This document shows, in pieces, positions 1 through 8,220 of a stretch of 17,035 nt of DNA (position 1 is the first letter of the stretch; each line of letters opens with the position of its first letter). The stretch spans positions 1-17,035 of the forward strand of contig DAOVTY010000033.1 in assembly GCA_030632865.1 (NCBI GenBank). Direction: 5' to 3'. The position numbers were made by a program, and so were the translations under genes. Under the pieces are notes generated by a model. It saw only the letters and a program-made list of their open reading frames with translations, had not been told where the DNA came from and ran no database searches. This stretch comes from Bacteroidota bacterium (GTDB taxonomy: Bacteria; Bacteroidota; Bacteroidia; Bacteroidales; Prolixibacteraceae).

Positions 1-854
1 CACTTATCAACCGGTAAATTATTTTTTGTGATTCCAAATCCATGACCACCTTCTTGAAAAATATGCATTTCGGCAGCCACATTATTCTCTTTTAATTTCA
101 AATAAAATTCGACAGAGTTACGCGGAACAACAGCATTATCATCATCGGCAAGTATTAAAAAAGTAGGTGGAGTTTGTGGTGTAACATGCAATTCGTTGGA
201 ATATTTTTCTACCAATTCCCAATTATTTCCTTCGCCTATAAGATTTTTACGCGACCCCATGTGTCCAAACTCCTCGCTAAAAGTAATTACCGGATAAAGG
301 AGTAACAAAAAATCGGGGCGGCTACTCATCTGTTCAATCGGGTTCTCACTCTCCTCGTTTCCCAAATCGAAACGAGTACCTGCTGTTGCAGCCAAATGCC
401 CACCAGCCGACGAACCTGCAAGTCCAACTTTATTAGTATCAATCCCCCACTCTTTTGCATTCATTCGTACAATTCGCATTGTTTGCCGAACATCGTCTGC
501 AGGTATTTCGTGATTTCCATACGGAAGTCTATATTTCAAAACAATACCTGCAATACCTTTTGTATTTAACCATTTGGCAATATCATGACCTTCGTGTTCA
601 ATCGCTTCAATCCAATATCCACCACCTGGGCAAATTACAACCGAAGCACCGGTATTTATTTTTTCATCAGGCAAATAAACATACATCTCTGCCTCCGAAA
701 TATTTTTAATGTGTCCATTGTCGTTTATAACTTCAGACTCCTCCATACCGTTACTTGTAACCGCACCTTCTGGCCAAACTTTTAAAACTATATTCTGAGC
801 ATATAAACTTGTTGAAATAAAAAATAAGACCATTAATAATTTTAGCTCTTTCAT
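1..854 (-). CDS. Secreted alpha/beta-hydrolase esterase (acetylesterase/feruloyl-esterase-like), C-terminus cut by window edge
   Basis: My translation gives 284 residues from the ATG at 854 without a stop before the window begins. The N-terminus (MKELKLLMVLFFISTSLYAQ) is a typical signal peptide, so the enzyme should act in the periplasm or outside the cell. The hydrolase signature is nearly complete: an oxyanion-hole motif CPGGGY at about 75-80, the nucleophile elbow GSSAGG with Ser149, an Asp in the ADDD run near 237-239 followed by VVP, and the catalytic His271 in GGHGFG. This is the layout of the acetylxylan-esterase/BD-FAE-like family, which removes acetyl or feruloyl groups from plant polysaccharides or related esters. 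The substrate cannot be read from sequence. It starts 11 bases after the stop of the upstream unknown gene on the same strand, so the two are probably cotranscribed. Only a few C-terminal residues should be missing, because the catalytic His is already present. Confidence 0.9.
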   Translation of the reverse strand, partial: MKELKLLMVLFFISTSLYAQNIVLKVWPEGAVTSNGMEESEVINDNGHIKNISEAEMYVYLPDEKINTGASVVICPGGGYWIEAIEHEGHDIAKWLNTKGIAGIVLKYRLPYGNHEIPADDVRQTMRIVRMNAKEWGIDTNKVGLAGSSAGGHLAATAGTRFDLGNEESENPIEQMSSRPDFLLLLYPVITFSEEFGHMGSRKNLIGEGNNWELVEKYSNELHVTPQTPPTFLILADDDNAVVPRNSVEFYLKLKENNVAAEMHIFQEGGHGFGITKNNLPVDK

Positions 855-865
855 CTCTTTACCAA

Positions 866-1396
866 TTAAGATTTTGCACCAATAAAATAGTGTTCCTTTT
901 CTGAAAAGAAAATATTGAATGTAGTTAACGAGCCATACGAACGTGTAATATATTGTTGAATATGAATTTTTTCTTCGTCAGACAAAACTTTATGGCTGTT
1001 AATACTTTGCTCCAAAACACGTAAACGGTCACGTAACATTACAATTTTATGAAAAAAGGCTTCAATAGGAATCTCTTTTGGTTTTAATTCTAGGTTTGCC
1101 GGTTGTAAGCTCATTGTGCCTCCAATCCATTTATCTCCTAGCGGAATAACCTCACTCAAACCTGCATATTTATCAAGTACAAAACTCATCACCTCTTCAA
1201 TTTCAGAAACTGAAATTCCGGTTTTTGGAGCATTATCATTTAGTTCTATAACTGTTAAATCGGTATTTCTTTTTGTGATTTCCATTTTCCCGCCTCGCTC
1301 AAAAAATATTTCATATGCGGTCAGGTTGTTTTTGCTTACAATCCCTTCTCCATAACGTGGGTGATCAACCCTTGTTCCTACAGTTAGTTCATCCAT
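866..1396 (-). CDS. Conserved unknown protein with N-terminal Tudor/SH3-like domain
   Basis: A 176-residue cytosolic protein with no signal peptide or membrane segment. Residues 6-20 (VGTRVDHPRYGEGIV) resemble the small beta-barrel found at the C-terminus of UvrD/PcrA helicases and in CarD-type RNA-polymerase binders, where a G-x-R-V-x-H-P-x-[FY]-G-x-G motif recurs. The barrel may run to about residue 50. After a linker the rest is predicted mostly helical, with a basic stretch RDRLRVLEQ (122-130) and a conserved-looking QQYITRSYGSLTTFN segment (147-161). From memory, similar proteins are common in Bacteroidota and are annotated only as hypothetical. A role in binding nucleic acid or the transcription or repair machinery is an inference from the barrel alone. 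The start is the only good ATG. A weak promoter-like TACATTTA (1430-1423) with TTTG (1456-1453) lies upstream. The esterase follows 11 bases after its stop. Confidence 0.85.
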   Translation of the reverse strand: MDELTVGTRVDHPRYGEGIVSKNNLTAYEIFFERGGKMEITKRNTDLTVIELNDNAPKTGISVSEIEEVMSFVLDKYAGLSEVIPLGDKWIGGTMSLQPANLELKPKEIPIEAFFHKIVMLRDRLRVLEQSINSHKVLSDEEKIHIQQYITRSYGSLTTFNIFFSEKEHYFIGAKS

Positions 1397-1499
1397 TGTT
1401 TATACTTTTTTAGAATAATTTTTAAATGTAAATATAATTAGAAAAATTATTGCAAAGAGATTCAAAAAGATAAATGGATTTTGGGGCTGAAAAGTATGT

Positions 1500-2303
1500 C
1501 TATTTTAAAGGTGAATCGGGTTCGCTGGCAAACACTTGATAAATTACCTGATCGATAAAATATGCCCACAATTTTGCCACGAGTACAATTGCTTTGCCAC
1601 CCCAAAATGTAATAATAATTTTTCTTTTGCGTTTTTCAACGGCTTTAAAAATACGATAGGCACAATTTTCTGATGACATCATTTTATTTTCATCTCGTGG
1701 AGTTTCTCCCTGCTGTTTACCATCCGAGGTGAGGGCAGTTAAACGTATTTCGGAAGTTGTAAATCCGGGAGCTGCTACCAAAACATGAAGACCTTTTTTC
1801 AAATACTCAACTCTTACAGTGTCTAAAAATCCACGTACAGCAAATTTAGAAGCAGAATAACCAGTTCTACCAGGTAACCCAATATAACCGCCAACCGAAA
1901 TAACACCAACCAGCGATCCTTTTTGCTCTAATATAAACGGCAGCGCAAACTTTGTACAATACACAGTTCCCCAGTAATTTACATCCATCATTCGACGCAA
2001 AACATTCATATCAACATCTTCAATAGATGCTCGCATAGAAATACCAGCATTATTAATTAATAAGTCAATTTTTTCAAATTTCTGAATAGCACTATCAATA
2101 AGGTATTTACAATCGGCTTCTTGGGTAACATCAGTTTTAACGGTAAGCACTTCAACGCCATGCAATTGACTTTTAAGCTCTTGCAATTTTTCAACTCGAC
2201 GAGCTGCTAAAACCAAATTCCATCCTGCAGAAGCATATTTTTCTGCCAATGCTTTACCAATTCCAGAGGAAGCTCCCGTAATAATTGCAACTTTATTATT
2301 CAT
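1500..2303 (-). CDS. Short-chain dehydrogenase/reductase (SDR family)
   Basis: This 267-residue classical SDR would catalyse NAD(P)(H)-dependent oxidation or reduction of an alcohol or carbonyl. The Rossmann glycine motif TGASSGIG is at 9-16, followed by RR at 35-36, which favours NADP(H). NNAG is at 84-87. The catalytic tetrad is Asn109, Ser136, Tyr149 and Lys153, with the usual 13-residue Ser-Tyr spacing. The C-terminus (about 229-259) is unusually hydrophobic and aromatic (ITFWGGKAIVLVAKLW and beyond), which suggests membrane association, as in several lipid-acting SDRs. The substrate is unknown. A TAnnTTTG element lies about 40 bases upstream of the ATG, so the gene probably has its own promoter between it and the AsmA gene. 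An inverted repeat sits where the -33 region would be. Confidence 0.92.
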   Translation of the reverse strand: MNNKVAIITGASSGIGKALAEKYASAGWNLVLAARRVEKLQELKSQLHGVEVLTVKTDVTQEADCKYLIDSAIQKFEKIDLLINNAGISMRASIEDVDMNVLRRMMDVNYWGTVYCTKFALPFILEQKGSLVGVISVGGYIGLPGRTGYSASKFAVRGFLDTVRVEYLKKGLHVLVAAPGFTTSEIRLTALTSDGKQQGETPRDENKMMSSENCAYRIFKAVEKRKRKIIITFWGGKAIVLVAKLWAYFIDQVIYQVFASEPDSPLK

Positions 2304-2339
2304 ATAAAATCAATATAAAAACCGCTTTTTTCAAAAAAA

Positions 2340-2347
2340 CAAATGTA
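2340..2347 (-). promoter_or_regulatory. Putative -7 promoter element for the SDR gene
   Basis: Read on the minus strand this is TACATTTG, an exact match to the Bacteroidota -7 consensus TAnnTTTG, 36 bases upstream of the SDR start codon. No clear -33 TTTG is visible, because that position is occupied by the inverted repeat at 2353-2374. Confidence 0.45.
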
Positions 2348-2352
2348 TGTAA

Positions 2353-2374
2353 AAGTAACCGTATTACGGTACTT
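2353..2374. repeat. Inverted repeat upstream of SDR gene (operator or terminator stem)
   Basis: The arms AAGTA(A)CCGTA and TACGGTACTT pair over 10 bp with one bulged A, and the core ACCGTATTACGGT (2358-2370) is a perfect palindrome around one base. It lies between the end of the AsmA gene and the -7 element of the SDR gene. The near-zero loop suits a dimeric DNA-binding protein better than an RNA hairpin. A hairpin with loop TAATA is possible, but no immediate U-run follows it. Confidence 0.5.
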
Positions 2375-2415
2375 AATTATGATAAAGAGTGAAAAATATT
2401 AGTTAAATATATCAA

Positions 2416-4941
2416 CTATTTAAACAATTTTCTCAATCCACTTCCTAACTTATTTATGGTGTTCTGCAAATCATCTTTTGTTGCATTTGTAATAGTTTTT
2501 CTCGTTTCCGATAAATCCATTTTGATCTCAGGATTCCCAACCGGACCCTCAATTATTACACCTGCAGGAACTTCCTTAATATTTTTATTTCCAGGAAGTA
2601 TTGCTAATATATTTTGAATGTCGCTTCCAAAAGCATCACGATTAATCATAAAATCAAGGCGCATGTTAATGAGATTTTCTGCGCTCAAAGCTCCTTTAAT
2701 TGTGGTTGCCTGACCGGCAACTTTTGTTGTAAACGGTTTGAGCTGGATGTTTCCATTATTGATATTAAAGTCTGCTTTAAAATCATCGACATTAACATTT
2801 ACTAATTTATCAGGTTTCAAAATACCTCTCAATTGGTTGAAAATTGGCGACTCAATTATTTGTAGATCTTGAGTGCTAAAATGTCCCGGACCATTTATTG
2901 ATGATGCAATAAATTTATGATCAGAAGTTAATTGCCCTTTCACATTGATATTTGCACTGAACTTTCCGCGGCTGTTTCCTGCAACCGGAATCATACTTCT
3001 AATACCTGACAATGAATTATATGCCATAGGAATATCGAAACTTACAGCATCGAAACCAAAATTAACAAACGGCTGATTGTTTACAGTATTTTTATAAGAA
3101 CCACTAATATTCAAATTGCCATCGAGCATTTGCATATTTAAACCATCAAGGATTAATGACCCATTTTTTGCAGAAATTAGCCCCGTAATATTAGAAATTG
3201 GCAAACGGTCGAAAACTGCTTTTTTAATATTGGAACGGAATGTAATATCTAAATTTTTGGGAACATCGAATGCAAGCACCTCTGTATTCTCTGTTATGTT
3301 TTGGTTGGAATTAAGGGCTACAGAGGCAGTGTTTACCACAGTTTTCTTTTCTTCAGCCTGAAGTCTTAAAATCTCATTTAAATTCACGACATTAGAATTT
3401 AGTTGAAGTTTACCTTTTAATGTTCCATCCTTCAAGAAGTAATTTAGATAGTTAAATACTTTTCCGCTAAGATTAAAATCACTCTGTCCAACTCTAATTT
3501 TAAATTCACTCAAATTTATATTATCAGGAGAAAAACTGAGTTGACCTTTCGGAACGAAAACGGGTTGCGTTAATTTTGGTGAATCATAAATAAACCTATC
3601 AAGCAGAACAATTCCGTCAGAATTAATTCTATAATATTCCTCATTTTCAATTGCTGAATAATTTCCTTTAACAAACAAATTAGCATCAATTATGCCTGTA
3701 ATATTTACACTATCGAGTGGTATCACATCTTTTAAATGATCGAAATTTAATTTGCCAATAAAAGCGCCATCAAACCAAGGGTCATCAACTAAGTTGTTTA
3801 CCACCAATGTTAAATCAATCGGGTTGTTTTTAATTTCAGCATGAGCATCATTCACTTTAATCTCGGTTAAATTAAGTTTGCCCTGCGGTTTAGAAATCCT
3901 AATATCAGCAGTAATATTTTTTATCTGCTCCGGATAATTTTCGTACTGAAAATTACCTTCTGTAATATCTAGATTCAACGAAAAAGCGGGATAATTTACT
4001 GCAAAAAGAAAACCATTAATATTACCAACGATTGATGCCGCCCCACTGGTTTCTATATCTTCTAAATACGAATTGTAGTGTGCCGGAATAAGTGCCAAAA
4101 AGTTTTCAAAATCAGACTCTTTAGTTTTAATCTGAAGGTCGAAAAACATACTGTCTGATGGAAACTCCATACTCCCGATTAATTCTAACACCAGTTTATT
4201 TACAAGTAATTCATTTTCTGCAACCGTAATTTTCATGGTCTCGTAATCAACATCTAGCACCATTTTTGTTTCGAGTGATGTATTCGAGATATAGTTAACG
4301 TTGCTATATTTCAAATTGAAATTATCAACTTTTCCGATTGTAACAAGCTCTGTTGAAGCTCCATACATTTTACCCGCAATCTCAAAGTTAATTCCGGTAA
4401 AATCTACAGCCATTTTCGCCGTCTTGTCATTGTATAAAAAAGCGGCATCTATTATTTCAATTTTATCAAGTTGTAATTTAAATGAATTATCGTTAATTTC
4501 ATTTGTTTCAGATTGTTTTGCAGGCTCTGTTTGTACTAATTTGCCAGATTTTATCAAATCCCAATTTGCATTCCCTGCCTCGTTTACAATCAAATTTAAC
4601 ACTGGTCTATCCAAATAAATCTCTTCAATATTAATTCCCGATTTTTTAAAAAGAGATGCTAAACTCACTGTTGCTTTTGCGAATGAAACATTCAAAAGAG
4701 TATCATTTTTAAATTCATTTTCGCCAATAATTAAAATATTCTCAAACTCCAATGTTGCTTTTGGAAAATCTTTAATTAATGATAATTTCAGATTGGCAAA
4801 TTCAATCTCGGCATTAATATATTTATTGATAGTTGACTTGGTTGTATCTAATAAACTTTGCTTGAAAAACATTGGAATTGCCAGCACCGACCCAATTAAT
4901 ATAACCAATACTATTGCAACTATTATAATTGTTTTTTTCAT
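2416..4941 (-). CDS. AsmA-family large envelope protein
   Basis: The protein is 841 residues from the ATG at 4941. It opens with one hydrophobic anchor (KKTIIIVAIVLVILIGSVLAIPMFF), and the rest is beta-rich and periplasmic. The pattern matches the AsmA/TamB-like superfamily: an AsmA N-terminal segment (INAEIEFANLKLSLIKDFPKA and the region after it), and a C-terminal AsmA_2-type region with ...RGILKPDKLVNVNVDDFKADF..., ending in short amphipathic helices. Known members form long grooves implicated in moving phospholipid between inner and outer membranes. The same role here is inferred. The reading frame extends six codons upstream to a TTG (4957-4959), but that TTG is part of a TAATTTTG promoter element, so I start at the ATG. 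It has its own apparent promoter, which separates it from cinA. Confidence 0.9.
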   Translation of the reverse strand: MKKTIIIVAIVLVILIGSVLAIPMFFKQSLLDTTKSTINKYINAEIEFANLKLSLIKDFPKATLEFENILIIGENEFKNDTLLNVSFAKATVSLASLFKKSGINIEEIYLDRPVLNLIVNEAGNANWDLIKSGKLVQTEPAKQSETNEINDNSFKLQLDKIEIIDAAFLYNDKTAKMAVDFTGINFEIAGKMYGASTELVTIGKVDNFNLKYSNVNYISNTSLETKMVLDVDYETMKITVAENELLVNKLVLELIGSMEFPSDSMFFDLQIKTKESDFENFLALIPAHYNSYLEDIETSGAASIVGNINGFLFAVNYPAFSLNLDITEGNFQYENYPEQIKNITADIRISKPQGKLNLTEIKVNDAHAEIKNNPIDLTLVVNNLVDDPWFDGAFIGKLNFDHLKDVIPLDSVNITGIIDANLFVKGNYSAIENEEYYRINSDGIVLLDRFIYDSPKLTQPVFVPKGQLSFSPDNINLSEFKIRVGQSDFNLSGKVFNYLNYFLKDGTLKGKLQLNSNVVNLNEILRLQAEEKKTVVNTASVALNSNQNITENTEVLAFDVPKNLDITFRSNIKKAVFDRLPISNITGLISAKNGSLILDGLNMQMLDGNLNISGSYKNTVNNQPFVNFGFDAVSFDIPMAYNSLSGIRSMIPVAGNSRGKFSANINVKGQLTSDHKFIASSINGPGHFSTQDLQIIESPIFNQLRGILKPDKLVNVNVDDFKADFNINNGNIQLKPFTTKVAGQATTIKGALSAENLINMRLDFMINRDAFGSDIQNILAILPGNKNIKEVPAGVIIEGPVGNPEIKMDLSETRKTITNATKDDLQNTINKLGSGLRKLFK

Positions 4942-4956
4942 GTATAAAATTTGCTT

Positions 4957-4964
4957 CAAAATTA
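4957..4964 (-). promoter_or_regulatory. Putative -7 promoter element for the AsmA gene
   Basis: The minus-strand sequence is TAATTTTG, an exact TAnnTTTG match ending 15 bases before the ATG at 4941. It implies a short leader. No good -33 element is seen at the expected spacing, so the assignment is tentative. Confidence 0.35.
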
Positions 4965-5052
4965 AGGATTCAAAACTTTAATTGAGTTAGAAATTGTTAA
5001 ATCTTCAAAAAATAGGTATAAGTAAGTATTCGATAGCTATAAAAAAAGATAA

Positions 5053-6327
5053 CTATTCTTCTATAACCTTTGGGCGATTATTTTTTTGCTCAACTAAAAC
5101 GATCCTTCGTAGAATTTGCAATGCAGTTTGACTAGAGCGAATTATATTTCTTTCGCGATTATTACCGAAAACAAATTTTTTGACGAACACCTTTTTTTTA
5201 CTTGCAACTGCAATCCAAACTGTTCCCACAGGTTTTTCATCAGTTCCACCGGTTGGTCCGGCAATTCCTGTTGTAGCAATAGCATAATCAGAGTTTAATA
5301 ATTGTTTTACTCCAAGTGCCATTTCTTTTGCAACTTGTTCGCTAACAGCACCAAATTCCGAAATAATTTTGGCATCAACCCCCAAAATATTTTCTTTTAT
5401 TTTATTAGAATATGCCGTAATAGAACCATTAAAAAACTCAGAGCTACCCGGAACAGAAGTAACCAAATGCGAAATATAACCACCAGTACAACTCTCTGCA
5501 ACAGCCAATTTTTTCCCGTTTATTTTTAGTAAACCACCTATTACTTCAGCCATAGTTTCTTTATCGAAACCAAAAATACTTTCGGGAATAATTTGTTCAA
5601 GTTTTGCGATTTGTTCTTCAACTAAATCTCTGAGCAACGATTTATCTTCGCCCATTGCAGAAAGCCGAAGACGTACCGACATTGGATTAGGTAAATATGC
5701 CAACTTAATATTTTTAGGAAGTGCATTTTCCCAATCCTCAATTTTTTCGGCAAGCATTGATTCTGGAACTCCCTGCGTTAAAACAGTTTTATGATAGATT
5801 GCTTTTGTTTGCCCCTTTTCTAGCAGCTTTGGTAAAATTTCATATTCAACCAAATATTTCATTTCGAATGGAACACCAGGTATAGAAACAAAAATTGTAT
5901 CGTTTTTTTCGAACCACATTCCAGGTGCAGTTCCGGCTTTATTAAATAGTACAGTACAATTTTCGGGTACAAGTGCCTGGTCACGATTCAACTTATTCAG
6001 ATCAATACTTAATTTAGAAAAGCGATTCTTAATATGGTCAAAAGTTGGCGCATGAAAAACAAGTTTTGTGTTAAAATATTCGCATAAAGTATTTTTTGTA
6101 ATATCATCTTTCGTTGGGCCCAAACCACCCGTTATAACAACCAAGTCAACTTTTTTAGCAGCATTTCTCAGAGCTTCTACAATGTGGTTATGCTCGTCGT
6201 GAACAGAAGTTATTTGACATATCTCAATACCATTCAAATTAAATTGGTCGGCAATCCACGCCGAATTAGTATCGACAATTTGTCCAATTAAAATCTCATC
6301 ACCTATAGTTATTATTTCTGCTTTCAT
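5053..6327 (-). CDS. cinA: CinA-like protein (nicotinamide-nucleotide amidohydrolase)
   Basis: A 424-residue, full-length CinA. Residues 1-170 form the MoaB/MogA-like (COG1058) domain, starting MKAEIITIGDEIL, with ITGGLGPTKDD at 65-75. The middle holds the KH-type segment. Residues from about 258 form the CinA C-terminal/PncC domain, with AESCTGG at 277-283 (Ser279 as the likely nucleophile) and GIAGPTGG at 354-361. CinA_C deamidates nicotinamide mononucleotide to nicotinate mononucleotide for NAD recycling, and in two-domain members the N-terminal domain can hydrolyse ADP-ribose. All key motifs are present, so the protein should be active. The ATG at 6327 aligns with the family start. The name comes from competence-inducible genes in Gram-positives; nothing here suggests a competence locus. 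Confidence 0.95.
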   Translation of the reverse strand: MKAEIITIGDEILIGQIVDTNSAWIADQFNLNGIEICQITSVHDEHNHIVEALRNAAKKVDLVVITGGLGPTKDDITKNTLCEYFNTKLVFHAPTFDHIKNRFSKLSIDLNKLNRDQALVPENCTVLFNKAGTAPGMWFEKNDTIFVSIPGVPFEMKYLVEYEILPKLLEKGQTKAIYHKTVLTQGVPESMLAEKIEDWENALPKNIKLAYLPNPMSVRLRLSAMGEDKSLLRDLVEEQIAKLEQIIPESIFGFDKETMAEVIGGLLKINGKKLAVAESCTGGYISHLVTSVPGSSEFFNGSITAYSNKIKENILGVDAKIISEFGAVSEQVAKEMALGVKQLLNSDYAIATTGIAGPTGGTDEKPVGTVWIAVASKKKVFVKKFVFGNNRERNIIRSSQTALQILRRIVLVEQKNNRPKVIEE

Positions 6328-6416
6328 TATTTTAAAATTGTGTAAGTCGGAATACCGATGACCAAAGTTTATCTTTTTACAATTATGAATCTATAATTTA
6401 CAAACGAAAACTGATT

Positions 6417-7652
6417 TTACTCAAATGTTTTTAAATAAGCTAAGCGTTGTAACAAAGTTGGATGCGAATAATGAAAATACACATAAGTTTTGTGCGGTGT
6501 TAAATTACTTAGATTAGTTACCGAAAGTTTTTTAAGCGCCGAAGCAAGCGGTTTGGGATTGTAATTCTCGGCTGCAAATTTATCTGCCTCGTATTCATTT
6601 TTTCGCGAAAGCATATTCATAAAAATTCCGAGAATAAAAGAAACGGGCGAGTATAAAATCCCAAATGCAACCAAGCCAATATGGAAATTTGGGATTTCAA
6701 CTCCAAGTGCTCTGCTTAAATTTGGATTGTTTATTAGCAACGAAAAAATAAACAAAACAATTCCGGTTTGCAATAATCCGATAAGTAAACCTTGAATTAC
6801 ATGTTTCTTTTTGTTGTGCCCAATTTCGTGAGCTAAAACTGCTACAAGTTCATCAATCTCCAAATCGTTGATTAAAGTATCGTATAGTACAATTCGTTTT
6901 TTTCTGCCCAACCCAGTAAAATATGCATTGGCTTTTGTTGAGCGTTTAGATCCGTTAATTACAAAAATATTATCAAGTTTAAATCCTACTTTCTCAGAAA
7001 AACTATTAATTGCAGTTCGTAATTCACCATCTTCTAGAGGTGTTTGTTTATTAAAAAGCGGCACAATTAAATTGGAGTAAAACATTGCCATAAAAATTGA
7101 AAATGCTGAAATAACAATCCAAGCATAAATCCAAAACATTCCCTGAGTTTTTTGGTAAATAAAAATCAAAAGTGCAAGCAAACCACCTCCAATAATTGCT
7201 CCAATTAACCAACCCTTTATTTTATCGAGAACAAAAGTTTTTGCTGTTGTTTTATTAAAACCATACTTCTCTTCAATTTTAAATGTGTCGTAAATAGAAA
7301 ATGGTGTGTTAATAATATCTGATGCAAACATTAGAATTCCGAAGAATATAAAAGCCGCCAAAATAGCATTATTTGTAAATCCCCACGCCCAACCATTTAC
7401 CAAGGCAAAACCAAAAAACAGAAACATTGATAAGGTAATTATAAAACTAAAACTACTTGTTAATATTCCAAACCCATGATTTTCGCGCTGATATGCTTGT
7501 TGTTTTTTATATTTTTTTTCATCGTAAATACCTTTTAACTCATCGGGCAAAGTGTCGCTCCATTTGGTGGTATTCAGGTAATCAATATATTTTTCGAACA
7601 AAAAATCCAGAATGATTATTCCAATAATAATCCAGAACAATATTTCGTGCAT
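6417..7652 (-). CDS. M48-family membrane zinc metallopeptidase (Ste24/CAAX-protease-like)
   Basis: From the ATG at 7652 the protein has 411 residues. It has several hydrophobic segments: one at the N-terminus, a pair near 65-115, another pair near 145-190, and a pair after the active site near 290-345. The zinc site is HEIGH at 275-279, and the third ligand lies in NEYEADKFA at about 352-360. This is the layout of M48A Ste24-type proteases. Bacterial relatives cleave membrane or misfolded proteins; there is no prenylation pathway to assume here. The frame runs nine codons further upstream to a TTG at 7677-7679, but that codon lies inside a TATCTTTG promoter element, so the ATG is preferred. 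The separate promoter suggests transcription independent of the Nudix gene. Confidence 0.93.
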   Translation of the reverse strand: MHEILFWIIIGIIILDFLFEKYIDYLNTTKWSDTLPDELKGIYDEKKYKKQQAYQRENHGFGILTSSFSFIITLSMFLFFGFALVNGWAWGFTNNAILAAFIFFGILMFASDIINTPFSIYDTFKIEEKYGFNKTTAKTFVLDKIKGWLIGAIIGGGLLALLIFIYQKTQGMFWIYAWIVISAFSIFMAMFYSNLIVPLFNKQTPLEDGELRTAINSFSEKVGFKLDNIFVINGSKRSTKANAYFTGLGRKKRIVLYDTLINDLEIDELVAVLAHEIGHNKKKHVIQGLLIGLLQTGIVLFIFSLLINNPNLSRALGVEIPNFHIGLVAFGILYSPVSFILGIFMNMLSRKNEYEADKFAAENYNPKPLASALKKLSVTNLSNLTPHKTYVYFHYSHPTLLQRLAYLKTFE

Positions 7653-7676
7653 ATTTATTTTATTTATTTGAAGCGG

Positions 7677-7684
7677 CAAAGATA
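7677..7684 (-). promoter_or_regulatory. Putative -7 promoter element for the M48 protease gene
   Basis: The minus-strand sequence is TATCTTTG, an exact TAnnTTTG match 24 bases upstream of the ATG at 7652. A TTG at 7714-7712 is somewhat too far away to be an ideal -33 element. The element decides the start of the protease, because the only upstream alternative start codon is part of it. Confidence 0.5.
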
Positions 7685-7693
7685 AGAAAGAAA

Positions 7694-7728
7694 GTTTCGG
7701 GTTCAGGGTTTCAAGTTTAAAGTTAAGA
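7694..7728. repeat. Degenerate tandem heptamer tract
   Basis: Five consecutive 7-base units can be read: GTTTCGG, GTTCAGG, GTTTCAA, GTTTAAA, GTTAAGA. They share a GTT start and keep exact 7-base spacing. The tract lies in the gap between the Nudix and M48 genes, just upstream of the M48 promoter element. Confidence 0.6.
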
Positions 7729-7751
7729 AATAGAACACTGATGATGCTGAT

Positions 7752-8174
7752 TCATTTCATTTCTAAAAACTCATTAAGAATCAAATCATGGTCGAAAGCT
7801 AATTTGGGTAAATCAGAAACAGTAAACCACTTTGCAAGTGCAGCGTCGTCGCCACCTTTTACGGCTTTCTTATCAGGTAATTCAGTAAAAAATACAACTG
7901 AAATTGTTCTGTGCCGTGGGTCTCGATTAACTGCATCAAAAGCTCTAAATTGAGTCATTTGTTTGACTTGCAATCCCGTTTCTTCGTATAACTCTCGCAT
8001 GCAAGCCTCTTCCAAAGTTTCATCAATCTCTATAAAACCACCTGGCAACGCCCATCTGTTTTTGAATGGTTCGCCACCCCGCTGTATAAGCAAAATGTAT
8101 GTTGAATTATTCTCTCTCACAAAAACAATAGCATCAACAGTTAAAGCAGCGCGTGGATATTTATATGAAAACAT
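7752..8174 (-). CDS. Nudix hydrolase
   Basis: A 140-residue single-domain protein. The Nudix box G-x5-E-x7-REUxEExGU is complete at residues 46-68 (G46, E52, R60, E61, E64, E65, G67), so the Mg2+-binding catalytic helix is intact. It should hydrolyse a nucleoside diphosphate linked to another group. The start MFSYKYPRAALTVDAIVF is like that of ADP-ribose pyrophosphatase-type and NrtR-type Nudix proteins, but no DNA-binding extension follows, so a regulator is unlikely. The substrate cannot be fixed from sequence. It lies 46 bases downstream of a 30-codon membrane-peptide frame and may be cotranscribed with that frame and the NlpC/P60 gene. Confidence 0.93.
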   Translation of the reverse strand: MFSYKYPRAALTVDAIVFVRENNSTYILLIQRGGEPFKNRWALPGGFIEIDETLEEACMRELYEETGLQVKQMTQFRAFDAVNRDPRHRTISVVFFTELPDKKAVKGGDDAALAKWFTVSDLPKLAFDHDLILNEFLEMK

Positions 8175-8220
8175 ATTTATTAGTAGTTAGTAAAGATTGA
8201 ACTCTATACTCTGAACGAAC

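Noticed and set aside
455..785. Two plus-strand frames opposite the esterase
   Set aside because: Antisense to a gene with a full catalytic triad; no coding features of their own.
6346..6361. TCGG-AATA-CCGA hairpin between cinA and the M48 gene
   Set aside because: Only a 4-bp stem without a T-run; expected by chance.
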